Assembly (NCBI GenBank): GCA_945949175.1
Contig: CAMFDU010000012.1
Location: forward strand, 1-37,649
Direction of reading: 5' to 3'
DNA from: Gulosibacter massiliensis
GTDB lineage: Bacteria > Actinomycetota > Actinomycetes > Actinomycetales > Microbacteriaceae
DNA: 37,649 nt
The notes beneath the pieces are model-generated. The model was given only the letters and a program-made list of their open reading frames with translations. It searched no databases and had not been told where the DNA came from. Below are positions 8,046 to 16,145 of the stretch, in pieces. How positions within the stretch are numbered: the first letter of the stretch is position 1; each line of letters opens with the position of its first letter. Made by a program: the position numbers and the translations under genes.

Positions 8046-9425
8046 ATGGCTTTTGTTGACCCTACCCTCACGACGATCGACTCCGCCAACGCGGACCTCG
8101 CCGGCGTTGACCTTGTCGCAGAGCCCGCGTGGATTGCCCTCAAAGCGGCGGCCACCGCGCTGCAGGGTCTGCAAACCAAGAACGGCTCGATTCCAGAAAA
8201 CACGAGCGACGCAGCAGCGCACGTCGCGACAATCTGCTCCTCGATCGAGCAGCTCGCCCCGCACTTTCCGCACGATGCCAGCTACTTGGCCGCAGCGATT
8301 GCCGACTTTGGTCGCTGGGTCGAGGGCGGATTCGGCGAGCCCGATTTTCTCGCATCAATCCTCGAATTCGCGCCAGCATCCCAGCGGGTGAACGGCATCC
8401 GTCATCTCGTGATTTTTCCGATGTATACCCAAAACGGCAGCACCAATCGTTTCGTCGAGGCCGTGCTGGTCGAGGTTCTCTGGCCTGAATTCATCTCGGA
8501 GCTCGAGGCCGGTGACTACTCAAACAAGATGCTCGTGCCACTTCGCTTTCTCGACTTCACTGCCGGTTATGACACCAACTCAGCGGTGTTGTTTCCCGAA
8601 TCAGTCGCGATGAGCTCGGTTCCCTCTTTCACGTGGGGCGCGCTTTTTCAAGATCGCGAAGCTGCTCGATTCCGCAAAGTGACACAGGCGGCCGCCGAGA
8701 TAACAGGGCTCACCATGCCCGCGGATGCCGAGGAACTCCTCACCGACCAAACCTTGACCGAAGAGGTCTTCATCATGTGGGATCTCATTCACGACCGCAC
8801 CCACATGAGTGGCGATCTGCCTTTCGATCCCTTCATGATCAAACAACGTATGCCGTTTTTCTTGTACGGGCTCGAGGAATTGCGCTGTGACCTCACCGCT
8901 TTTCGCGAGAGCGTAAAGATCGACCGGGACAGCACTGCCAGCCCCGAGATTCGTCGTCGGGCCCGGCTCGTCCAGTACGCCGTCATCTTTGACCGTATCT
9001 TCCGTTTCTCGATGACCGGATCGCGCGTGCGCAACTATGACGCCGTTGCCGGACAGTTGCTCTTTGCCTGGATGCACCAGCACAAGGTGCTGCACTGGAC
9101 CGACAACAAGCTCTCTATCGACTGGGCGGACGTGCCAGATGTCGTGGTGTCTCTCGGGGACGCTATCGATGATCTTTATTGGCGCTCTATCGATCGCCCC
9201 AAGATTTCGCACTGGCTCGCCGCCTACGAGCTGGTTGCCACCACCCTCACGCCGCACCCCGCCTCTGTCTGGGCAAAGGGCGCCGACGCACTTCCTGTCA
9301 CCGGGGCGCCCGGTGAACTGACGGACCAACTACTGGATGATGAATTTCCGCTGTCGATGTTCTTCGAAGCACTTCAACGCAAAATTTCGCCGGTGATTGA
9401 GTCGACCGTCGGCATCCGCGCCTAG
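8046..9425 (+). CDS. Uncharacterised actinobacterial protein, resembles DUF6421 family
   Basis: 459 aa; conserved-looking MWDLIHDRTHMSGDLPFDPFMIKQRMPFFLYGLEELRCDL block; putative leaderless start with -10 TACAAT 6 nt upstream. Confidence 0.7.
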   Translation: MAFVDPTLTTIDSANADLAGVDLVAEPAWIALKAAATALQGLQTKNGSIPENTSDAAAHVATICSSIEQLAPHFPHDASYLAAAIADFGRWVEGGFGEPDFLASILEFAPASQRVNGIRHLVIFPMYTQNGSTNRFVEAVLVEVLWPEFISELEAGDYSNKMLVPLRFLDFTAGYDTNSAVLFPESVAMSSVPSFTWGALFQDREAARFRKVTQAAAEITGLTMPADAEELLTDQTLTEEVFIMWDLIHDRTHMSGDLPFDPFMIKQRMPFFLYGLEELRCDLTAFRESVKIDRDSTASPEIRRRARLVQYAVIFDRIFRFSMTGSRVRNYDAVAGQLLFAWMHQHKVLHWTDNKLSIDWADVPDVVVSLGDAIDDLYWRSIDRPKISHWLAAYELVATTLTPHPASVWAKGADALPVTGAPGELTDQLLDDEFPLSMFFEALQRKISPVIESTVGIRA

Positions 9426-9434
9426 GGTAAAGGC

Positions 9435-10484
9435 ATGGAAAAACTGCACGACACCGCCTGGCGCGGATTCGCATCCGACAACTATGCCGGGGTACATCCC
9501 GAGGTGCTCGATGCGCTTGCCGCAGCCAACGGCGGACACCAAGTTGCTTATGGCGAAGACCAGTACTCCGAGCATCTCGGGGTTGTCATGGCGAAACACT
9601 TCGGTGACGGAATCGAAGTTTTCCCGGTGTTCAACGGCACGGGCGCCAACGTCCTTAGTCTGCAGTCGATGATTCCTCGCTGGGGTGGCGTCGTTTGTGC
9701 CGCTACCGCTCACGTGAACAACGACGAGTCCACGGCGCCGGAAGCCGTGGGCGGGTTCAAGTTGCTGACCGTCCCGGCATTCCAAGGCAAGCTGACTCCC
9801 GCTCTCATTGACGAACAGGCTTTTGGCTTTGGCGACGAGCACCGCGCCCAGGCCCTCGCGGTCACCATCACCCAATCAAGTGAACTGGGCACGATTTACA
9901 CTCCCGACGAGGTCACGGCCATCGCCAATCACGCCCACTCGCTGGGCATGACCGTGCACCTCGATGGTGCGCGTATCTCGAACGCAGCGGCCGCTCTGGG
10001 CGTTCCGTTCAGTGCGTTCACCCGGGATGCCGGCGTCGACATCGTGAGTTTCGGTGGAACCAAGAATGGCTTGATGGGTGCCGAAGCGATTGTGGTCTTG
10101 AACCCCGAAGCCGTTCACGGATTGATCTTCCTGCGCAAGATGAACATGCAACTCGCGTCGAAGATGCGTTTCGTTTCTGCGCAACTCATTGCTCTTCTCG
10201 AGGGCGACCTGTGGTTGCGCTCGGCGTCACACGCGAATGCAATGGCTACTCGCTTGCGCTCCTCGCTTGAAGGGGTAACGGGCGTCAACTTCACGCAGCC
10301 GACCCAGGCAAACGGAGTCTTCACGACGCTGCCGCCGGGCGTCGCCGACGAGCTACGCAAAGAGTTCCGGTTCTACGATTGGAACCCCGCCACAGGCGAA
10401 GTTCGCTGGATGTGCGCGTGGGACACCACCGAGGCCGACGTCGATAATTTTGCGGCTGCCGTCCGCCGCCTCGTTCAGGACTGA
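9435..10484 (+). CDS. Low-specificity L-threonine aldolase family PLP enzyme
   Basis: SDNYAGVHPEVLDAL, VHLDGARISNAA, SFGGTKNGLMGAEA (PLP lysine); -10 TAGGGT 6 nt upstream of ATG. Confidence 0.9.
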   Translation: MEKLHDTAWRGFASDNYAGVHPEVLDALAAANGGHQVAYGEDQYSEHLGVVMAKHFGDGIEVFPVFNGTGANVLSLQSMIPRWGGVVCAATAHVNNDESTAPEAVGGFKLLTVPAFQGKLTPALIDEQAFGFGDEHRAQALAVTITQSSELGTIYTPDEVTAIANHAHSLGMTVHLDGARISNAAAALGVPFSAFTRDAGVDIVSFGGTKNGLMGAEAIVVLNPEAVHGLIFLRKMNMQLASKMRFVSAQLIALLEGDLWLRSASHANAMATRLRSSLEGVTGVNFTQPTQANGVFTTLPPGVADELRKEFRFYDWNPATGEVRWMCAWDTTEADVDNFAAAVRRLVQD

Positions 10485-10488
10485 ACGC

Positions 10489-12081
10489 ATGCCGCGTTAT
10501 GACGTCGACGTTGCGATAATCGGCGGCGGGCACAACGGTCTCGTTGCGGCGGCATATCTAGCCAAAGCTGGAAAATCAGTGGTCGTGCTCGAGCAGCACG
10601 ACGTGCTCGGAGGGGCTGCCATATCAGCACAGTCATTCGATGGCATCGACGCCAAACTATCGCGTTATTCCTACCTCGTGAGCCTGCTTCCCAGACGCAT
10701 CGTCGACGAACTTAGTCTCGATGTCACGACAGCTCCTCGACGCTACGGGTCGTTCACCCCCGCCCCGGACGGAAAGGCTGGTTTGCTGATCGACGAATTC
10801 GACGCCGAAGCCACTGCGCGGTCGTTCGAATCAATCGGTGCGGCTGGCGACTTCGATGCGTGGAACGCTTTTTACACAAAAACCGAGACCATCGCGCAAC
10901 GGTTATTCCCCACGGTTCTGGAACCGTTGAAAACCGAATCGGAAGTGCGGCAATTACTCGGCCCCGAATTGTGGAACGAATTCTTTGTAAGGCCCATCGG
11001 GGAAACAATCGCCGATTCGTTCGAGTCTGATCTCGTGCAGGGCGCCGTGATGACGGACGCACTCATCGGGACATTCGCCTCTAATCACGATGCGGCGCTT
11101 GACGCCAACAAGTGCTTTCTGTACCACGTGATTGGAAACGAAACCGGTGAGTGGAATATCCCCGTTGGCGGGATGGGGGCAGTGACAACTTCGATGGCGG
11201 CGCGTGCGCGGGAACTCGGTGCTGAACTGAAGTCAGGTTGCGAGGTGCTGTCCATTGGCAATCTAGAAGGCTACGCCGCAAGCGACAGTCCCGTTCGAAC
11301 CGTTACCTACCGCCAGGACGGCCAGACCCAATCGGTGTCGGCACGATTCGTGCTGGCCAATGTATCCCGGCCTGTTCTCGAATCACTCCGCGGGCGTTCC
11401 TCTACCCACAATATCGAGGGCGCTCAGGTGAAGGTCAACATGATGCTTCAGCGGTTGCCGAAACTGAAAACAGCCACCGATCCTGTCGCAGCATTCGGGG
11501 GGACCCTCCACATCAACGAGGGCTTCGATCAATTACAGGTAGCTTTCGAACAGGCTGCGGCGGGCGAGATTCCCAACCCGCTGCCGTGCGAGATTTATTG
11601 TCACTCGATTACCGACCCGACCATCCTCGGTGAAACTCTTCGCGAGTCGGGTGCCCAGACTCTGACTGTCTTCGCCCTCCAGACACCTCATTCGCTGTTG
11701 AGGGACACCGACAACGCCGTGATGCGTCAGAAACTTGAAGACGCGGTCATCGACTCCATCAATTCAGTGCTGTCAGAGGACATCCGCGATCTGTTGTTGA
11801 TCGACGCACACGGCAAACCCTGTATCGAAACCAAAACAACACTCGATCTCGAGCACGCTCTTGGATTGCCAGGTGGAAACATCTTCCATGCGCCACTCAG
11901 TTGGCCGTTCGTCTCGGACGACTCGCCTCTTTCGACACCGGCCGAACGCTGGGGTGTCGACTCTGGCGAGCCAGGTATCTTCTTCTGCGGATCAACCGCC
12001 AGGCGGGGTGGTGCAGTGAGCGGCATCGCTGGCCACAATTCTGCGATGGCTGTTCTTGAATCCGAATCGCGTCACGATTAA
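10489..12081 (+). CDS. NAD(P)/FAD-dependent oxidoreductase, phytoene desaturase/PYROXD2-like
   Basis: DVAIIGGGHNGLVAAAYLAKAGKSVVVLEQHDVLGGAA Rossmann motif; C-term GIFFCGSTARRGGAVSGIAGHNSA; start ATG 10489 chosen over track start 10450 which overlaps the upstream gene. Confidence 0.85.
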   Translation: MPRYDVDVAIIGGGHNGLVAAAYLAKAGKSVVVLEQHDVLGGAAISAQSFDGIDAKLSRYSYLVSLLPRRIVDELSLDVTTAPRRYGSFTPAPDGKAGLLIDEFDAEATARSFESIGAAGDFDAWNAFYTKTETIAQRLFPTVLEPLKTESEVRQLLGPELWNEFFVRPIGETIADSFESDLVQGAVMTDALIGTFASNHDAALDANKCFLYHVIGNETGEWNIPVGGMGAVTTSMAARARELGAELKSGCEVLSIGNLEGYAASDSPVRTVTYRQDGQTQSVSARFVLANVSRPVLESLRGRSSTHNIEGAQVKVNMMLQRLPKLKTATDPVAAFGGTLHINEGFDQLQVAFEQAAAGEIPNPLPCEIYCHSITDPTILGETLRESGAQTLTVFALQTPHSLLRDTDNAVMRQKLEDAVIDSINSVLSEDIRDLLLIDAHGKPCIETKTTLDLEHALGLPGGNIFHAPLSWPFVSDDSPLSTPAERWGVDSGEPGIFFCGSTARRGGAVSGIAGHNSAMAVLESESRHD

Positions 12082-12134
12082 CTCGACGAGGTCGGCGTGG
12101 TTGCCGGTCCGGCACCCAACCGTCTGATGGTTAG

Positions 12135-12461
12135 CTAGCAACAATCATCTTTCGCGCGTGATTCGACGTGGACCGCTGCGATAAGCCTTTCACCGGTGGG
12201 CGTAAGAGAAAAATGTGCCCATTTCCCTTTTTGCGTTCGGCTGAGTAGACCGGCATCGACCAATATCTTCATGTGATGACTCACCGTACTTTGCGCGAGG
12301 TTCGTGTCCGGGGTGAGATCGCAGATGCACGCCCCAACAAGACTTTCTTCCCGTGAAATTGTGAGCAAAAGGTTGAGCCGGGTCTCGTCGCCCATCGCTT
12401 TCATCGCCAAAGCAAGTTCGGCGACATTGATGTGATTCGCGTTCTTTTCGATGGTAGCCAT
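12135..12461 (-). CDS. ArsR/SmtB-family metal(loid)-responsive transcriptional regulator
   Basis: ALAMKAMGDETRLNLLLTI, GACICDLTPDTNLAQSTVSHHMKILVDAGLLSRTQKGKWAHFSLT; CxCD metal motif and C-terminal DDCC; likely leaderless ATG 12461 (MATIEKNANH). Confidence 0.9.
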   Translation of the reverse strand: MATIEKNANHINVAELALAMKAMGDETRLNLLLTISREESLVGACICDLTPDTNLAQSTVSHHMKILVDAGLLSRTQKGKWAHFSLTPTGERLIAAVHVESRAKDDCC

Positions 12462-12476
12462 ACGAATAATCATATA

Positions 12477-12534
12477 TTGACATTTATCGATATGAGCATG
12501 CTATATTGATTACAAATCGATAAACTTCGATTTG
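12477..12534 (+). promoter_or_regulatory. Promoter/operator region of Cys-rich micropeptide: -35 TTGACA (12477-12482), -10 TATATT (12502-12507), imperfect palindrome ATCGATAT-N9-ATATTGAT (12486-12510), perfect palindrome CAAATCGA-TAAACT-TCGATTTG (12513-12534)
   Basis: Motifs read directly; A/T-rich palindrome overlapping -35/-10 is typical of ArsR-family operators. 19-bp -35/-10 spacing. Confidence 0.6.
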
Positions 12535-12568
12535 AGAGAAACGGATGTTTGCGGCTGGGAGGTGAACC

Positions 12569-12634
12569 ATGAACAATCTCGACTCGAATCAGAGTAGTGA
12601 TGGCGGTTGCTGCGGCGGCCGCGGTTGCTGCTAG
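12569..12634 (+). CDS. 21-aa cysteine-pair micropeptide MNNLDSNQSSDGGCCGGRGCC
   Basis: ATG...TAG ORF with strong SD GGGAGGTGA (12558-12566), own promoter upstream and intrinsic terminator 11 nt after stop; absent from the supplied ORF track because of length. Confidence 0.6.
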   Translation: MNNLDSNQSSDGGCCGGRGCC

Positions 12635-12645
12635 CAAGTCAACTT

Positions 12646-12692
12646 TGGGGCCCCATTAGTTCTTTGCCGAACTGATGGGGTCCCATTTCTGT
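12646..12692 (+). terminator. Rho-independent terminator: 17-bp stem TGGGGCCCCATTAGTTC / GAACTGATGGGGTCCCA, 6-nt loop, short T-rich tail
   Basis: Arms 12646-12662 and 12669-12685 pair fully with two G-U wobbles; tail TTTCTGT. Confidence 0.75.
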
Positions 12693-12721
12693 CCCAACAG
12701 CCCCAACCGTCTGATTCGTAA

Positions 12722-13534
12722 CTAGATGGTCGGTGTCGAACGGTCCGCGATGAGTTCGCCACCGTTGAACGTGACGCCCAGTTCGCGGTAGTAACCGCCG
12801 AGAACCTTCTCGACGGGAAGTATCGACTTCAGTTCATCCCACTGCGAGTCGTGCAATTCGAGTTCGGCGTCACCCATCCACGGGTCACCGAGTTCGGCGT
12901 CGACACCGCCCATCGCAATCAGTTGGTCAAGCGAGTTTCCGAGCCCCGGCGTGATCGATGGAACCCAACGGCTGTGCAGCATCTTGTGCCCGTTGACGAA
13001 ACCGTTCGTTTCGCTCTTTTCACGCAGTGTGACAACAGCGGACGCGAGGCGGTGGTCGTAGGCGGCGACGCTCGCGCCGAGCTTTGCCCCAGCTTCAAGT
13101 TTCGGGGTGGCCTTGCCATAGTTGAACACGCGCGTGACCGCGATGTTGCCGAGTTTCTTGGGGTAACCCTGAAACCACCCACGACCGATCGCAAAGTCTT
13201 TCGTTACCCAGATAGCAACACAGCGGCTGTACGTGACACCCTCGTATTTGCATCGCACGACGACAAAGGCCTCGAGATATTGCGAACGCACGGGGTCAAG
13301 AAGTTCGGCTCCGCCGGTGCTGCACGACTGCCAGTCGGCCCAAATAATCGCTACGGCGCCGGGGTTCTCGTCGGCCAGTTCGAGTTCAGGAGGGAGGATA
13401 GCGCGAACGTTTTGGGGGTCCGTAAGGTATTCGACCGTGAGCAGCGTACCCGAGTAAAACCAGGGCATCTCGGGCACAAGCGCGCTCTTCCCCGTCGGAG
13501 TCAGCGGGGGCAAGAATCCATTCAAATCAGTCAT
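12722..13534 (-). CDS. Acetoacetate decarboxylase (ADC) family protein
   Basis: YSGTLLTVEYLTDPQNVRAILPPELE, GWFQGYPKKLGNIAVTR; start at ATG 13534 with -10-like TACAGT 7 nt upstream. Confidence 0.75.
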   Translation of the reverse strand: MTDLNGFLPPLTPTGKSALVPEMPWFYSGTLLTVEYLTDPQNVRAILPPELELADENPGAVAIIWADWQSCSTGGAELLDPVRSQYLEAFVVVRCKYEGVTYSRCVAIWVTKDFAIGRGWFQGYPKKLGNIAVTRVFNYGKATPKLEAGAKLGASVAAYDHRLASAVVTLREKSETNGFVNGHKMLHSRWVPSITPGLGNSLDQLIAMGGVDAELGDPWMGDAELELHDSQWDELKSILPVEKVLGGYYRELGVTFNGGELIADRSTPTI

Positions 13535-13668
13535 GAAAGCCACTGTACCGAATCATTCGGAAGCGAACAATCCTTTGACGGGAACGTCGGAAACGACTGA
13601 CACTTGATTGAACCAAAAAGGTGAGTCCCCCTTGCGGTCTGGACAAAACTTCGGCACAGTAGTTAAAG

Positions 13669-13686
13669 TCGTTCGTACCAGAACGA
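13669..13686. promoter_or_regulatory. Operator-like TCGTT-CGTACCAG-AACGA upstream of APC permease
   Basis: Palindromic arms, 8-bp spacer; 12/14 identical in core to P450 site (GTTxGTACCxGAAC). Confidence 0.55.
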
Positions 13687-13721
13687 TTTGTGTGTCACTA
13701 ACTCAATGAGGAGATTCTGTC

Positions 13722-15260
13722 ATGGCATCAACCAAAGAAGCTGGCGAACTCAGGAAGGGACGTCTCGGTGTAATCGGGATTGTCTTCTTCGTAGTCGCAG
13801 CATCCGCCCCTCTCGTCGGTATGACCGGCGCGGTCCCCGTCGCAATGCTCGTCGGAAACGGTTCAGCCGTACCCGGCACGTATCTCGCGGTTGGCCTTAC
13901 CCTTCTGTTGTTCGCGGTCGGTTATTCCGCCATGAGCAGCCGCGTCACCAACACAGGAGCATTCTTCGCCTACGTTGGTCGCGGTCTCGGCACCAACATG
14001 GGTGTGGCGTCGGCGTTCACGTCGATCCTCGCCTACTCCACGATTCAGCTCGCCATTTATGGCTTCTTCGGCGGTCTTGTTCAAGGCACGATGGCCGGCT
14101 ACGGAATCGACCTTCCCTGGATTGTCTGGTCCGGCATCGCGTGGGTCATCGTCACAGCGCTCTCGCTGATGTCGGTTGACCTCGGTGCAAAGGTTCTCGG
14201 TGTGTTCCTCGTTCTCGAGTTGGCTGCACTGCTTATCGTTGCGGGAGCCATTCTCGCCAACGGTGGACCCGACGGTGGCGTCAACCTTGCCGCATCGTTC
14301 GACCCGAACGCCATTCTCGCCGGCGGACTTACCGGTGCAGCCGGTATCGCCATCGCGTTTGCCTTCGCCTCGTTCATCGGGTTCGAAGCCACCGCAATCT
14401 ATGGTGAAGAGTCATCCAACCCCAAGAAGACCGTTCCGACCGCGACCTACTGGGCCATCGGAATCATCACCGGCTTGTTCGCGATTGTCTCTCTCGCGAT
14501 GGTCACCGGTTACGGAAACGGCATGGTCGATGACGGTGCTGGCGGAGAAATGCCCGCCCTCGTTGCCGCCATCCTCAATGTGACTGCAATCGACGGAGCG
14601 CCGTTGGCGAACCCCGCAGGACTGCTGTTCGACCTTGCCAACACCTACGTTGGACCCTGGATTGTTGGCATCATGGAGATCCTCGTCATCTCGAGCCTCT
14701 TCGCCGGATTGCTCGCGTTCCAGAACGCAACCTCGCGCTACTTCTTCGCAATGGGTCGCGGTGGCGTCCTGCCGAAGTCGTTCGCGTCAGTCAATGGACG
14801 CGGTGCACCCCGCACGGGTGTTTATGCAACGTCGATTCTCGCGATTGCCGTCATGGCAATCTTCTTCATCACCGGTCTCGACCCCGTCCTGAACCTGTTC
14901 TTCTGGATGTCGTCGATTACCGCAGTTGCCGTCATGGTCGTCGAGGTGCTGGTCTCGCTCGCGGTCTTCCGCTTCTTCCGCAAGGAAGGCGGAGTGGGCG
15001 TGTGGAAGAGCACCATTGCTCCGCTCGCCTCGGCAGCACTTCTCGCCGGTGGCGTGTACCTCGTAATGAGCCGCTTCAACCTGCTCGCAGGAACTGCGGC
15101 GGACGGGGTTGACCCGTCGCTCCCGGAAAGCGCGTGGTCGCTCAGCCCCCTCGGCTGGTTCCTCGTGCTCAGCCCCTTCATCGCCGCTGCAATCGGATAC
15201 ATCGCTGCGATTATCAACAAGAAGGAAAACGCCTCGCTGGTCAAGGACATTCTGTCCTAA
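13722..15260 (+). CDS. APC-family amino acid/amine permease
   Basis: 512 aa, about 12 hydrophobic segments; GFEATAIYGEESSNPKKTVPTATYWAI APC signature; SD gaggag. Confidence 0.9.
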   Translation: MASTKEAGELRKGRLGVIGIVFFVVAASAPLVGMTGAVPVAMLVGNGSAVPGTYLAVGLTLLLFAVGYSAMSSRVTNTGAFFAYVGRGLGTNMGVASAFTSILAYSTIQLAIYGFFGGLVQGTMAGYGIDLPWIVWSGIAWVIVTALSLMSVDLGAKVLGVFLVLELAALLIVAGAILANGGPDGGVNLAASFDPNAILAGGLTGAAGIAIAFAFASFIGFEATAIYGEESSNPKKTVPTATYWAIGIITGLFAIVSLAMVTGYGNGMVDDGAGGEMPALVAAILNVTAIDGAPLANPAGLLFDLANTYVGPWIVGIMEILVISSLFAGLLAFQNATSRYFFAMGRGGVLPKSFASVNGRGAPRTGVYATSILAIAVMAIFFITGLDPVLNLFFWMSSITAVAVMVVEVLVSLAVFRFFRKEGGVGVWKSTIAPLASAALLAGGVYLVMSRFNLLAGTAADGVDPSLPESAWSLSPLGWFLVLSPFIAAAIGYIAAIINKKENASLVKDILS

Positions 15261-15281
15261 TCACAAGTGGCGCATTCGGAC

Positions 15282-15312
15282 GGGCTCGGTCGAAAGACCG
15301 GGCTCGTTCCCT
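15282..15312 (+). terminator. Hairpin GGGCTCGGTC-GAAA-GACCGGGCTC, putative terminator of APC permease
   Basis: 10-bp stem with two wobbles and GAAA tetraloop, followed by GTTCCCTTT. Confidence 0.55.
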
Positions 15313-15333
15313 TTATCGCCGTACGATTAGCGC

Positions 15334-16086
15334 ATGCGCATCGAATCAATCTCAGACGCCGCCGGACACCCGGTTGGACTCCCCGTTTCATCTCTCGAGC
15401 CCGCCGAGCGGCCGAGTGGCGCGACGCTGGCGGGTTCGCGAGTTCGGCTCGAACGCCTCAGCGCCGAACAGCATGGGGCTGATTTGCATGATGCACTCCA
15501 GGCGGACCCTGCCGGAACACTGTGGACATACATGCCTCACGGCCCGTTCGACACCGAGCGGGATTTCATCAAATGGCTGTCGAGCATCGAAAACTCAACC
15601 GATCCGCTGTTTTACGCGATCATCGACCTTTCAACGAATCGATCAGTGGGCATTGCGGCCTATTTGCGCATCGATACGCACAACCGCACTGTCGAGGTCG
15701 GTTGGCTCACGTTTTCGGAACAACTTCGTCGAAGCACCGCGGCGACAGAGGCGATGTATCTCATGGCGACACACGCGTTCGAGCTCGGGTTCCGTCGATA
15801 CGAATGGAAGTGCAACGCTCTCAACGCACCGTCCATCGCCGCCGCAGAACGACTCGGCTTCAGTTTCGAGGGGATATTCCGAAACGCTGTCATCGTCAAA
15901 GGGCACAATCGGGACACGGCGTGGTTTGGGTTCACTGACGGGGATTGGCCGGCGATCAAACTGGCCCACGAAGCATGGCTTGACCCGTCGAATTTCGATG
16001 AATCGGGCAACCAAAAGTCGAGTCTTCGCGATTTGACCGCCCCCTTGCGTCATTCCGCGTGGCCAACGCTAACCGTCGAACGCTAA
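15334..16086 (+). CDS. GNAT family N-acetyltransferase (RimJ/RimL type)
   Basis: VGIAAYLRIDTHNRTVEVGWLTF, EWKCNALNAPSIAAAERLGFSFEGIFRNAV; -10 TACGAT 6 nt before ATG. Confidence 0.9.
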   Translation: MRIESISDAAGHPVGLPVSSLEPAERPSGATLAGSRVRLERLSAEQHGADLHDALQADPAGTLWTYMPHGPFDTERDFIKWLSSIENSTDPLFYAIIDLSTNRSVGIAAYLRIDTHNRTVEVGWLTFSEQLRRSTAATEAMYLMATHAFELGFRRYEWKCNALNAPSIAAAERLGFSFEGIFRNAVIVKGHNRDTAWFGFTDGDWPAIKLAHEAWLDPSNFDESGNQKSSLRDLTAPLRHSAWPTLTVER

Positions 16087-16145
16087 ACCGCCGATCGGTG
16101 CGAAGCGCCGGTGCTGGTGCCGACCGCTTTTCCGGATCGGCGTCC

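Noticed and set aside
12098-12120. TGCCGG-T-CCGGCA hairpin between FAD oxidoreductase and ArsR gene
   Set aside because: Possible terminator stem but with no T-tract on either strand; too weak to call
12569-12692. Micropeptide as a cysteine-responsive attenuator leader peptide (poly-Cys codons followed by a terminator)
   Set aside because: The next genes are on the opposite strand (ADC family) and the next plus-strand gene starts about 1 kb downstream with its own promoter-like region, so there is nothing to attenuate
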